NCBI GenBank assembly: GCA_045541915.1
Contig: JAZQJZ010000011.1
Location: 1-64,000 of the forward strand
Origin: RGIG5579 sp045541915
GTDB lineage: Bacteria; Bacillota; Clostridia; Oscillospirales; SIG627
Direction: 5' to 3'
Length of the DNA stretch: 64,000 nucleotides
Below are positions 1 through 7,588 of this stretch, in pieces (within the stretch, counting starts at the first letter, position 1; each line of letters starts with the position of its first letter). The position numbers and the translations under genes were made by a program. The notes under the pieces are model-generated. The model was not told the origin of the DNA, made no database searches, and saw only the letters and a program-made list of their open reading frames with translations.

Positions 1-52
1 CATTTACGTCTTTGTTGTTCAATTTTCAAGGTTCGCCGCTGCTCGACGCAGC
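1..52 (-). other. probable rRNA operon leader (runs off left edge)
   Basis: Read on the minus strand this stretch contains GAACCTTGAAAATTGAACAA, which resembles the CTTTGAAAA-type segment common in leaders and spacers of Bacillota rRNA operons. It lies just downstream of two strong promoters firing toward position 1. No rRNA sequence is inside the window, so an rRNA (or tRNA) operon immediately to the left is inference. Confidence 0.5.
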
Positions 53-59
53 ATCGTCT

Positions 60-88
60 ATTATATCCCACCTCATCCCGTTTGTCAA
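60..88 (-). promoter_or_regulatory. consensus sigma-A promoter, proximal of a tandem pair
   Basis: On the minus strand TTGACA (88-83) is followed by a 17-bp spacer and TATAAT (65-60), a perfect match to the housekeeping consensus. It fires toward the left edge. Perfect -35/-10 boxes in a tandem pair are typical of rRNA promoters. Confidence 0.8.
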
Positions 89-167
89 GACCTTTTTTGA
101 ATTTCCTTGAAAAACTTTTTTCAAGCTCTTTCTCCGGTCCTGCCCTCCCGGGCGGCGGTGGATTTAC

Positions 168-196
168 AGTGTACCAAAATTTGTCCCCATTGTCAA
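168..196 (-). promoter_or_regulatory. second sigma-A promoter upstream of the tandem pair
   Basis: TTGACA (196-191), a 17-bp spacer and TACACT (173-168) on the minus strand, about 108 bp upstream of the proximal promoter. The P1/P2 arrangement resembles rRNA operons. I see no gene in the rest of 89-369. Confidence 0.6.
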
Positions 197-362
197 GATG
201 TTTTTTCAAAAAAATTCACTTTTTTTCATTTGTTTTCAATATGTTCATAAAAGCTGGGTTTTCCGCGCTTTTTCTTCCTTTTCCAATCACTGTTTCACGC
301 AGTTTCCTTCCTTTTATAATATATATAGTATATACAGACTCTTTCAAAGGACTGTGCCGCAA

Positions 363-398
363 AAAACAAAAAAGAGCCTTTCGGCTCTTTTTGTTTTC
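363..398 (-). terminator. rho-independent terminator after the fructokinase gene
   Basis: AAAAGAGCC (370-378) and GGCTCTTTT (383-391) form a 9-bp stem with a 4-nt loop, with T-rich flanks on both strands. It lies 15 bp past the kinase stop and would terminate the minus-strand isomerase-kinase transcript. Confidence 0.85.
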
Positions 399-406
399 GT
401 TTCCTT

Positions 407-1375
407 TTACAGCTGATACTCCCGCTTGCAATTCTCCTCAACCTCTTGCAGGGTAGGAACGCTGGAGATACCACCGGATTTTCCGGTGGAAAGACCGGCG
501 CCGGTGCAAGCAAAGCTGGTGATCCGACGAAGATCCTCTTCCTCCAGATCCTCCGGCGCCTTGCCGATCCGGAGCATTTTCCAGACTGCACTGCCGCCGA
601 AAATATCGCCGGCTCCGGTGGTATCGATCCGGGTGACACCGCTAAGACTGGGAACCGTCCCGCACGCCTTCCGGTTCCGGAAAAGGCAGCCTGAGCCGCC
701 CATGGTCACAAAGACCAATTTCACACCAAAATGATTCAAAATATACTCCGCGCCCTCCTGGGGAGAAAGGCCGAAGAGAAATTCCACCTCATCCTCGCTG
801 ATCTTTACCACATCCGCCTGGCTCATGCCCCAGAGAAGCTGCTCTTTGGCTTCCTCCAGACTTTTCCACAGGGGCTTGCGGAGGTTGGGGTCGTAGGTAA
901 TCAGTTTTCCTTTGGATTTGGCATATTCCACTGCGCGGTAGGTAGCGCTTCTGGCCGGCTCATCGGTGAGAGAAAGAGTTCCAAAGTGGAAAACTTTTGC
1001 CCGATCAATCAGAGAAAGGTCCAGATCCTCAAAGCGGATACAGGTATCGGCGCCGGGCTTCCGGGCAAAGGCAAATTCCCGGTCTCCGTCATCAGACAAG
1101 GTCACAAAGGCAAGGGTTGTGAACACATCCTCTGCCAAAACAATCCCACCGGTTTCGATCCCGGCCTTTTTCAGAGTCTGCACCAGAAGTTTGCCGAAGG
1201 TATCCTGGCCCACCTTACCAAGGAGAGCGCATTTGGCACCGTAGCTTGCCAGAGCGGCAAGGAAATTGGCCGGGGCGCCGCCGGGATGGGCCGCCATGGT
1301 GGGGTATCCGTCGGCATCGGAATGGACACAGGTAAAATCAATGAGAAGCTCTCCCAAAGCTACAACGTCGATCAT
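407..1375 (-). CDS. PfkB-family fructokinase
   Basis: A 322-residue ribokinase-fold sugar kinase, probably making fructose 6-phosphate from fructose with ATP in the cytoplasm. The first PfkB signature is at residues 32-61 (GGAPAN to GQDTFG). The second, DTTGAGDIFGG, is at 251-261, with the catalytic Asp at 257 in the anion-hole loop. The start is placed at 1375, not at the upstream in-frame ATG, because GAAGAGGG sits just before it and the family begins with MIDVVALGEL-like sequence. It follows a D-lyxose/mannose isomerase gene by 41 bp. The pair would take mannose to fructose to fructose 6-phosphate. Substrate assignment rests on this context and on fructokinase-like motifs; other 2-keto sugars are possible. 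Confidence 0.85.
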   Translation of the reverse strand: MIDVVALGELLIDFTCVHSDADGYPTMAAHPGGAPANFLAALASYGAKCALLGKVGQDTFGKLLVQTLKKAGIETGGIVLAEDVFTTLAFVTLSDDGDREFAFARKPGADTCIRFEDLDLSLIDRAKVFHFGTLSLTDEPARSATYRAVEYAKSKGKLITYDPNLRKPLWKSLEEAKEQLLWGMSQADVVKISEDEVEFLFGLSPQEGAEYILNHFGVKLVFVTMGGSGCLFRNRKACGTVPSLSGVTRIDTTGAGDIFGGSAVWKMLRIGKAPEDLEEEDLRRITSFACTGAGLSTGKSGGISSVPTLQEVEENCKREYQL

Positions 1376-1416
1376 GTTATTTCCCTCTTCTTTCAAGATG
1401 TTCATAATCGGCAAAA

Positions 1417-2106
1417 TCAGTCCTTTGCCGGGGGATATTCGTTGCAAAGCAAGCGATAAGGAGGCTCGTCCTCCTCAATGGCCGGGAATCTTCCCATGGG
1501 AGGGTTGAAGCGGTTGTCGCAGTTGTCATCGTTGCACTGGCTCACCTCGCCCAAGAGCACCGGGCCCGTTCCCTCTTCCACTTCAAAGTCGTGATAGAGA
1601 TACTGGGGAATGAAAATGCTCTCGCCGGGGGTCAGGCGGATCTGGGTTCCGGCGGGGACCACCGTGGTCTTGCCGTCGGTGTAAACAGTAACATCGGACT
1701 GATAGTCGATCTCTTCATCCGGAAGAGAATTGTAAACCCGGATCAGAACATTGCCGCCGCCGCGGTTGATGATATCCTCCGTCTTATACCAATGGAAATG
1801 GTTGGGAGAGTACTGGCCTTCCTTCAAATAAAGCAGTTTTTCCGCATACACCTTGGGATACTTTTCACCCATTTTCAAATTTCCGTTGCGAATGGTGATA
1901 AGAGAAAAGCCCAGCTTATCAAAATCGCCTCCGCCGTAATCGGTAATATCCCAACCCAGCATGCAGTCTCTCACCTCGTCATATTCGTGGCCCACATTCT
2001 GCCACATTTCCGGGGTGAAATGGCAAAAAGGCGGCAGGTAGCAGTGCTCTTTTTCGCACATGGCCTCCAGTTCTTTCAGCGCTTGATTGATTTCGGAACG
2101 CTTCAT
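1417..2106 (-). CDS. D-lyxose/D-mannose ketol-isomerase (cupin type)
   Basis: A 229-residue cupin-fold sugar isomerase of the D-lyxose isomerase family (EC 5.3.1.15), which interconverts D-lyxose with D-xylulose and D-mannose with D-fructose using a divalent metal. The expected metal ligands are visible as His103, His105 and Glu110 in the HFHWYKTE segment and His172 in YHDFEVEEG. Length is normal for the family. A good -35/-10 promoter lies upstream and a fructokinase gene follows, so this is the first gene of a two-gene catabolic operon feeding glycolysis. No transporter gene is adjacent. Which sugar is the natural substrate cannot be told from sequence. Confidence 0.88.
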   Translation of the reverse strand: MKRSEINQALKELEAMCEKEHCYLPPFCHFTPEMWQNVGHEYDEVRDCMLGWDITDYGGGDFDKLGFSLITIRNGNLKMGEKYPKVYAEKLLYLKEGQYSPNHFHWYKTEDIINRGGGNVLIRVYNSLPDEEIDYQSDVTVYTDGKTTVVPAGTQIRLTPGESIFIPQYLYHDFEVEEGTGPVLLGEVSQCNDDNCDNRFNPPMGRFPAIEEDEPPYRLLCNEYPPAKD

Positions 2107-2163
2107 GATGTTCCTCCCTTAAATCCCAATTTTTATGGGGAATTTTTCTTTTTTTCTGAATTC

Positions 2164-2193
2164 ATACTATCACAAAATCCCCCGTTGTGTCAA
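2164..2193 (-). promoter_or_regulatory. sigma-A promoter of the isomerase-kinase operon
   Basis: TTGACA (2193-2188), an 18-bp spacer and TAGTAT (2169-2164) on the minus strand, about 60 bp before the isomerase start. Confidence 0.7.
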
Positions 2194-2215
2194 TTGTAAA
2201 AAGGGGAAAACGCCT

Positions 2216-3253
2216 TTACACCATATCCCAGGTGAGAACGGTATCCTCCTCCAGGTCGCACTTTGCTCTTCTTCCTATGACAAGCTCTGTAAAACGAGGG
2301 GAAATGCCCGTGCCGGGGCGCTTTGCCATCACATCCTCTTCTCTCAGGATCTCCCCTGCTTTCATGGAACGGGTCAAAACAAGAGAGCGCCGCGCCTGGA
2401 TTCTGGGGACTCTTTCACATTCCAGCACCGTCTTTTTTTCAGATCCCAGCACCGTGTCGATCCAGGCGAAATTGGAAACGGCCCTTCGAAAGTCCTCCGG
2501 ATCCCCGGCGTGGTAGTGATCGTTACCGGGCAGGGACTTATCCAAGGTGAAATGCTTTTCGATCACCTCTGCCCCCAACAAATACGCCGTGGCCAGGGTC
2601 ATCATAGTCTCATCCGGCGCTACATGGTCGCTAAAGCCGATCCGAGCCTGGGGAAATACCTTCTTCAAGGTTTCGATCACCCGAAGATTGGCATCCTTGG
2701 GATCGGTGGGATAGGAAAGAACGCAGTGGAACAAAACGATCTCCCGGCATCCGGCATCCATCAGCACCCGCACCGCCTCCTCCACCTCTGATAAATAAGA
2801 AGCGCCCACCGAAAGGTAAACCGGCTTTCCCTTTTTTCCGATATGCCGGATAAAGGGAAGATTGGACAGATCGGAGGAAGAGATTTTATAAAAATCCACC
2901 AGATCCTCCAGGTAATCGGCAGAGGCGTAATCAAAGGGCGTGGAGGTGAAATCCAGACCCTTTTCGTGGGTGTATCGGCTCAATTCCCGATACTCCTTTT
3001 CCCCAAAGCCATCGTGCTTGCAAAACAATTCATATTGGGTTTTGGTGGGCTCTTTTTCGGTGTCCCAATAGGCCGGGGATTTTTTGGAAACGATGGTCCT
3101 AGCCTTATAGGACTGAAATTTGGCACAGGACACCCCGGCTTCGGCGGCTTTTTCCACATAAAGCTTTGCCGCCTCCAAGGGGCTGATGCCCAGTTTTTTA
3201 GCGGTGTCGTAGAAATTTACACCCATTTCTGCAATCAAATACGGTTTTTTCAT
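2216..3253 (-). CDS. neuB: N-acetylneuraminate synthase family protein (NeuB-like)
   Basis: A 345-residue NeuB-family synthase, which condenses a 6-carbon N-acetylated sugar with phosphoenolpyruvate to give a nine-carbon nonulosonic acid (sialic, legionaminic or pseudaminic type). The TIM-barrel covers about residues 1-275, with family segments such as AKFQSYKA, FDFTSTPFD-like LDFTSTPFD, KISSSDLSN and GFSDH. A C-terminal SAF (antifreeze-like) domain covers about 285-345 (RSLVLTRSMKAGEI to the end). It lies 13 bp downstream of the NeuA-PseG fusion gene in the same operon. I cannot tell sialic from legionaminic or pseudaminic specificity. No epimerase, dehydratase or sialyltransferase gene is nearby, so precursors and users must be encoded elsewhere. 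Confidence 0.9.
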   Translation of the reverse strand: MKKPYLIAEMGVNFYDTAKKLGISPLEAAKLYVEKAAEAGVSCAKFQSYKARTIVSKKSPAYWDTEKEPTKTQYELFCKHDGFGEKEYRELSRYTHEKGLDFTSTPFDYASADYLEDLVDFYKISSSDLSNLPFIRHIGKKGKPVYLSVGASYLSEVEEAVRVLMDAGCREIVLFHCVLSYPTDPKDANLRVIETLKKVFPQARIGFSDHVAPDETMMTLATAYLLGAEVIEKHFTLDKSLPGNDHYHAGDPEDFRRAVSNFAWIDTVLGSEKKTVLECERVPRIQARRSLVLTRSMKAGEILREEDVMAKRPGTGISPRFTELVIGRRAKCDLEEDTVLTWDMV

Positions 3254-3266
3254 TGTTACCTCCTTG

Positions 3267-4865
3267 TTATAACGAACGGATCAGACCCATCACTCTTTTT
3301 CTGCCGCCGCGCAGATCGTGCTTTAACAGTTTTTCCTGAAGCGCCCGGCGCTCCTCTTGGGGAAGAGATAAATATCGCTTCAATTCCTTTTCGATGACTT
3401 CATCGGAAGGGTTCAGTCCCAGATAGGAAAATCCGTTTTCCTCACACACAAAGCCGTGCTTCTCCTCCCGGGCATTTTGCGCCATGGCAACAGAGGGGAT
3501 TCCCAAAAGGGCAAGCTCATACCCCGTTCGGCCGCGGGAGGTGATTCCCACATCGCACCGGCTCATCAATTCTGGCATATTGGAAACATCGTACAAAACC
3601 TCTATATTTTCAAATCGGTTGTATTCCAACAGTGCCTGAACATTGTGCTTTGCCCGTCCCAGCACCACGGTAAACTGAATGTTTTGATATTCCGGTTCAG
3701 AAATGATGGCCAAAAGTCGGTCCGAATAGTTCTGGGGATCGGCGCCGCCAAAGGAAATAAACACTCTCTCCACCTTCTCCCGAATGAGGATAGGGTCGTA
3801 AAACAGAAAGAGCTTTCCGGAAATATAGTACTGTTCTCCGGCACGGATCTGGGGCAGATCTGTTTTTTTGTAAAGGGCGTTGAACACCAGGTCTGCCTTG
3901 GTGGTGCCTTCGCCGTCGTCCTCGAAATTGACGATCCTGGCCCGGGGCAAAACACTTTTCAGCCCGATCATATAATCAATGGAGGTGGTCAAAATATCGT
4001 TGATGAAAAGGGTATATTGCTTTTCCCGGCAGATCTGAAACAGTTGGGCAATGCCGTTGACCGGGATCAGGTTATGGGTGGTTTGGCCAAAGACCTGGCG
4101 CTCCGTTTGATTCTCGTCGTAATAAATATCCGGCTTGGTGAAAAATTCATCTGCCAATTCCAACGCCCGGTAAATATGGCCCATTCCCCGCTTGTTGTTT
4201 CCGTTTACATAAATGGCAACCTTTTCTTCCTTGAGAGAGGCAAAAACGCTTTGGAGATCGGAGAAGGTATCCACATCCTGGGATTCCCTTTCCGGCACCG
4301 GAAACACATCCACCTTTTCTCCGATGCGCGTGTCCTCCTTGACCACCGATGCACGGGAAATCACAAATGCGCCGGTTTCCACATAATGGGCAGGAAGATA
4401 CTGCCGGTTCAGGCGAGATGTGTAATTGGGAAGCTTTTTCCCGTCCTGCTCCCTCCAGGACAAATGAGGGGAGTTGATAACAGAGATCAAAGTATCCAGG
4501 CCGTTTTCTATGGCGCAGGAAATGGCGCGGTCCAGAGTTTCCACCGACAGGGTGGGCGAGGTGGGCTGCATGGTCACAATATAATCCCAGTCCTCCTTGG
4601 GAATGGCATCGTAGATCACTGCATCCAGGGTCACATCATCCCCGCATAAGAAGGCCTGTCGCCATTTGCATCTTACTCCCATTTGCTTGGCGATCACCTG
4701 CACCTCCGGAGAATCGGTGGAAACGATCACATCCGTGATCAGGGTCGAGGAGAGGGCATTGCGGATGGAATAATAAATCAACGGGTGATCTCCCACCATA
4801 CGGATGTTTTTATTGGGAATTCCCTTGGATCCAGCGCGGGCAGGAATCACGGCAAGAATTTTCAT
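3267..4865 (-). CDS. CMP-nonulosonate cytidylyltransferase fused to a PseG-like domain
   Basis: A 532-residue two-domain protein. Residues 1 to about 215 form a CMP-NeuAc synthetase (NeuA) domain that would activate a nonulosonic acid with CTP. The nucleotide-binding IPARAGSKGIPNKNIR segment is at 7-22 and MQPTSPT follows at about 100. From about residue 215 the sequence matches the PseG-like family (UDP-sugar hydrolase/glycosyltransferase-B fold), starting with VAIYVNGNNKRGMGHIYRAL, the Gly-rich GxGHxxR-type loop, and ending with SRGRTGYELALLGIPSV. PseG hydrolyses a UDP-linked precursor in pseudaminate synthesis, so the fusion joins a step before the synthase to the step after it. The downstream gene is the NeuB-like synthase. 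Normal ATG start with AAAGGAGAAC upstream. Confidence 0.85.
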   Translation of the reverse strand: MKILAVIPARAGSKGIPNKNIRMVGDHPLIYYSIRNALSSTLITDVIVSTDSPEVQVIAKQMGVRCKWRQAFLCGDDVTLDAVIYDAIPKEDWDYIVTMQPTSPTLSVETLDRAISCAIENGLDTLISVINSPHLSWREQDGKKLPNYTSRLNRQYLPAHYVETGAFVISRASVVKEDTRIGEKVDVFPVPERESQDVDTFSDLQSVFASLKEEKVAIYVNGNNKRGMGHIYRALELADEFFTKPDIYYDENQTERQVFGQTTHNLIPVNGIAQLFQICREKQYTLFINDILTTSIDYMIGLKSVLPRARIVNFEDDGEGTTKADLVFNALYKKTDLPQIRAGEQYYISGKLFLFYDPILIREKVERVFISFGGADPQNYSDRLLAIISEPEYQNIQFTVVLGRAKHNVQALLEYNRFENIEVLYDVSNMPELMSRCDVGITSRGRTGYELALLGIPSVAMAQNAREEKHGFVCEENGFSYLGLNPSDEVIEKELKRYLSLPQEERRALQEKLLKHDLRGGRKRVMGLIRSL

Positions 4866-4924
4866 CGTGTTCTCCTTTCAAAAACAGTTGCTTTTCTTCT
4901 CTTATTTTGAAATCAAATGCACCC

Positions 4925-4933
4925 GATTATAAC
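4925..4933 (-). promoter_or_regulatory. probable extended -10 promoter of the nonulosonate operon
   Basis: TGTTATAAT on the minus strand, an extended -10 (TG-n-TATAAT), about 60 bp before the NeuA-PseG start. The -35 is poor (ATTACA at 17 bp). A second possible -35, TTGACT, lies further upstream near 4980. The 4,866-5,040 gap holds no gene. Confidence 0.5.
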
Positions 4934-5042
4934 AGGCGCCTACAAAACTGTAATTTCTGTCATATAGCACAAAAAGCAAAAAGTCAACAACATATTGAAT
5001 ATTTAATACGTACTAAAACGAATCTTTGATATGTTTTTGGGC

Positions 5043-5078
5043 ATAAAAAAAGAAGCCATGCTCTTTTACACGGCTTCC
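5043..5078 (-). terminator. terminator after the XRE regulator gene
   Basis: GAAGCCATG (5052-5060) pairs with CACGGCTTC (5069-5077). On the minus strand the hairpin is followed by a T-run, just past the regulator stop codon. Confidence 0.8.
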
Positions 5079-5079
5079 T

Positions 5080-5325
5080 TCATAAACGGGATTTTAAAAG
5101 CTCATCGGTTGTGACCTTGAAAAATCCCGCTAAAATCACAACCTCATAATCCGGAACAAATCTTGTGCCCTGCTCGATCCGCAAAATGGTCAGATCGGAA
5201 AACTCATGCCCCTCCAGCTGCAATTTTTCCGCCAGAGCCTTCTGGGTGATCCCCATTTTCTTCCGCAAGGTTTTGATGTTATTTCCAATGATATTTTTTG
5301 AGTCCCCGTTCCAATAGATCTTCAT
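5080..5325 (-). CDS. XRE-family helix-turn-helix regulator
   Basis: An 81-residue single-domain Cro/C1-type DNA-binding protein. The helix-turn-helix spans about residues 15-70: IKTLRKKMGITQKALAEKLQ, then the recognition region around FSDLTILRIEQGTR and a closing TTDELLKS helix. There is no ligand-binding or oligomerisation domain. The start is supported by AAGGAGATGG. It is divergent from a lipoprotein gene whose promoter is bracketed by two identical 14-bp sequences, one of which also lies in the regulator's own upstream region. It is therefore probably an autoregulating local repressor of the lipoprotein (inference). Confidence 0.85.
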   Translation of the reverse strand: MKIYWNGDSKNIIGNNIKTLRKKMGITQKALAEKLQLEGHEFSDLTILRIEQGTRFVPDYEVVILAGFFKVTTDELLKSRL

Positions 5326-5346
5326 TCCATCTCCTTAAAATCTTAT

Positions 5347-5413
5347 AAAGATGAAGTTTTCATATTGATTTTACCCAAATTCGATGCTACAATACTTCTA
5401 AAGATGAAGTTTT
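5347..5413. promoter_or_regulatory. direct-repeat operator pair bracketing the lipoprotein promoter
   Basis: AAAGATGAAGTTTT occurs exactly at 5347-5360 and 5400-5413. Between the copies is a plus-strand promoter, TTGATT (5365-5370), 17-bp spacer, TACAAT (5388-5393). The first copy ends 4 bp before the -35 and the second covers the expected transcription start. This is the arrangement of a repressor that occupies both sides of a promoter. The XRE protein encoded at 5080-5325 is the obvious candidate binder. Confidence 0.7.
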
Positions 5414-5433
5414 TTGAAATTTTAAGGAGAATT

Positions 5434-6204
5434 ATGAAAAAAATACTCTGTATGGCGCTCCTTGCCATCTGCTCGTTTCAGTTGATTTCCTGCGCCACCG
5501 CGCCGCCCGAAGAAACCGCCGCGGATGTGGATTTTGCCATCACCGAAAAAGAATCAGAAACAGAGCAAAACGAATCCTTGCCCCAGACGGAACAAATTGC
5601 GGAAACGATCCTAGAGGTTCCGGCCCTTTGCCAATACCCCACATTGCCCACCGGGTGTGAGGCGGTGGCAGCGGCAATGGTTCTGCAGTATTACGGGGAA
5701 AGGGTCAGCGCAGAGGAATTTGCCCGGACCTGGCTTGAATGCAGCCGGGATTTTTACAGCTGGGACGGCATGAATTTCGGGCCGGATCCCAATCTGGTTT
5801 TTGCAGGTGATCCCTTCAGCGCCAATTCCTACGGCTGCTTTGCCGGCGCCATTACAAGTGCCATCAACCGAGAAAGCAAGATCTGCGTGGCAAAAACCAT
5901 CCAAGGCCTCTCCTTGCCGGAGCTCTGTGCCGAATACATTGACAACGGAAAACCCCTTCTCGTCTGGGCAACCATGAGTATGAAGCAATCCTCCCCCGGA
6001 AACAGCTGGTATTTGAAAAACAGAGAAAAATTTACCTGGATCGCCGGTGAGCACTGCCTGGTGCTGGTGGGATACAACGAAGGGTATTATTTTTTTAACG
6101 ATCCCATGTCCGGTAGTACCGTTGCCTATCAAAAGCACATTGTGGAAGCGCGGTTTGAAGAGCTCTCCCAGCAAGCGGTTTGTGTTTCTCCCATCCAGCC
6201 ATAA
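5434..6204 (+). CDS. lipoprotein with C39-like cysteine peptidase domain
   Basis: A 256-residue secreted lipoprotein. The signal peptide ends in LISC with the lipidated Cys at 20; an acidic linker (about 25-58) follows; a peptidase_C39-like papain-fold domain covers about 60-250. The catalytic set can be read as Cys75 (LPTGCEAVA), His207 (GEHCLVLVGYN) and Asp223 (FNDPMSG). Related extracellular C39_2 proteins are widespread in Clostridia but their substrates are mostly unknown. The start at 5434 is chosen because AAGGAGA lies just upstream and a signal peptide begins there; an upstream in-frame ATG lacks both. It probably acts outside the membrane and is controlled by the divergent XRE gene. 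Confidence 0.85.
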   Translation: MKKILCMALLAICSFQLISCATAPPEETAADVDFAITEKESETEQNESLPQTEQIAETILEVPALCQYPTLPTGCEAVAAAMVLQYYGERVSAEEFARTWLECSRDFYSWDGMNFGPDPNLVFAGDPFSANSYGCFAGAITSAINRESKICVAKTIQGLSLPELCAEYIDNGKPLLVWATMSMKQSSPGNSWYLKNREKFTWIAGEHCLVLVGYNEGYYFFNDPMSGSTVAYQKHIVEARFEELSQQAVCVSPIQP

Positions 6205-6264
6205 CCCCCTCCGGCCTTCCTTTTTTTCTGACGGCAAGTGCCATGAATCTTTCTCCAGCTCCTC

Positions 6265-6293
6265 TTGAATTCTGCTCCTCTTTGTGATACAAT
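6265..6293 (+). promoter_or_regulatory. sigma-A promoter of ychF
   Basis: TTGAAT (6265-6270), 17-bp spacer, TACAAT (6288-6293), 35 bp before the ychF start. Confidence 0.75.
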
Positions 6294-6327
6294 ATCTCCG
6301 ATGTAAAAAAAGGAGAACAAAACGCAA

Positions 6328-7431
6328 ATGAAATTAGGTATCGTAGGGCTTCCCAATGTGGGAAAAAGCACCCTTTTTAATGCGGTAACCGGTGGCGGCG
6401 CCCAGGCCGCCAACTATCCTTTCTGCACCATTGAGCCCAATGTGGGCGTGGTACCGGTGCCGGATGAAAGATTAAACCGACTTGCCGAAATGTATGACCC
6501 GGAAAAGATCACCCCCGCGGTGATCGAATTTGTGGACATTGCCGGCCTTGTGAAGGGCGCAAGCCAGGGCGAGGGCTTGGGAAACAAGTTCCTTTCCCAT
6601 ATTCGCGAGGTGGATGCCATCGTTCACGTGGTGCGCTGCTTTGAGGATGCGGATATTGTCCACGTGGATAAGGGGATTGACCCGGTTCGGGATGCGGATG
6701 TGATCAATATGGAACTGATCCTTTCGGACATTGAAATTCTGGATCGGAGAATGGACCGGGCACAGAAGAAGCTGAAGGGTGATAAGAGCGCCCAGGTGGA
6801 GATCGACCTGATCGCAAAACTTCTTGCTCCCTTGAATGAGGGCAAAAGCCCCCGGAGCCTGGAGTTTTCCGAGGCAGAGCAGACCCTTCTGCAGGAAATG
6901 CCCCTTTTGTCCTTAAAGCCTCAGATCTTCGCGGCCAATGTTTCCGAGGAGGATATTAAACTGGGAGATGCTCTGGCGGAAAAGAACCCCCATTTTGCCT
7001 CCCTTTCCCGCTACGCCAAGGAAAGCGGCGACGGGATCATCCCCATCTGCGCCAAGATCGAAGCCGAGCTGGCCGAGCTTCCCCCGGAGGATCGAGCTAT
7101 GTTTTTGGAGGATCTGGGCATTGCCCACGCCGGTCTGGAGAATCTCATTTCCGCAGGCTACGCCTTGCTGGGTCTGATCAGCTATCTGACCGCCGGCAAG
7201 CCCGAGGTCCGCGCCTGGACCATTACAAAGGGAACCCTGGCTCCCCAGGCCGCCGGTAAGATCCATTCAGATTTTGAGCGTGGCTTCATTCGCGCCGAGG
7301 TGGTCTCCTTTGAGGATCTGGTCGCCCTTGGCTCTATGGCCGCCGTCCGGGAAAAGGGTCTTCTTCGCTCCGAGGGCAAGGATTATATGATGCAGGACGG
7401 AGACGTGGTCCTGTTCCGCTTCAACGTATAA
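6328..7431 (+). CDS. ychF: ribosome-associated ATPase YchF (Obg-like)
   Basis: A 367-residue TRAFAC-class P-loop protein of the YchF/OLA1 family, which binds ATP rather than GTP and associates with ribosomes in translation and stress control. The P-loop GLPNVGKSTLFNAV is at about 6-19, the switch region DIAGLVKGASQGEGLGNKFL at about 67-86, and a C-terminal TGS domain covers about 280-365 (AWTITKGTLAPQAAGKIHSD). The family-conserved ending YMMQDGDVVLFRFNV is present. Length is standard. It stands alone between its own promoter and a strong terminator. Confidence 0.95.
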   Translation: MKLGIVGLPNVGKSTLFNAVTGGGAQAANYPFCTIEPNVGVVPVPDERLNRLAEMYDPEKITPAVIEFVDIAGLVKGASQGEGLGNKFLSHIREVDAIVHVVRCFEDADIVHVDKGIDPVRDADVINMELILSDIEILDRRMDRAQKKLKGDKSAQVEIDLIAKLLAPLNEGKSPRSLEFSEAEQTLLQEMPLLSLKPQIFAANVSEEDIKLGDALAEKNPHFASLSRYAKESGDGIIPICAKIEAELAELPPEDRAMFLEDLGIAHAGLENLISAGYALLGLISYLTAGKPEVRAWTITKGTLAPQAAGKIHSDFERGFIRAEVVSFEDLVALGSMAAVREKGLLRSEGKDYMMQDGDVVLFRFNV

Positions 7432-7437
7432 ACATTT

Positions 7438-7473
7438 CCCCTGTTTTCCAAAAGGAAAGCAGGGGATTTTTTC
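7438..7473 (+). terminator. terminator after ychF
   Basis: CCCCTGTTTTCC (7438-7449) pairs with GGAAAGCAGGGG (7454-7465), loop AAAA, followed by ATTTTTT. Confidence 0.9.
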
Positions 7474-7531
7474 GTCCCCGGAAAAAGAAGTCTTTTTCAG
7501 CGCACTTCTTGCGAAAAAAGGGGGATGTTTC

Positions 7532-7560
7532 TTGACTTTCTTTTTTCCGGCTGATACAAT
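7532..7560 (+). promoter_or_regulatory. sigma-A promoter of the first two GH20 genes
   Basis: TTGACT (7532-7537), 17-bp spacer, TACAAT (7555-7560), 28 bp before the first GH20 start. Confidence 0.75.
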
Positions 7561-7588
7561 AAAGAAAATACAAGAAAAGGAGTTTTTT

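Noticed and set aside
3456..4649. A 397-codon frame antisense to the NeuA-PseG gene
   Set aside because: Shadow of a well-supported gene; no start signal or recognisable motif.
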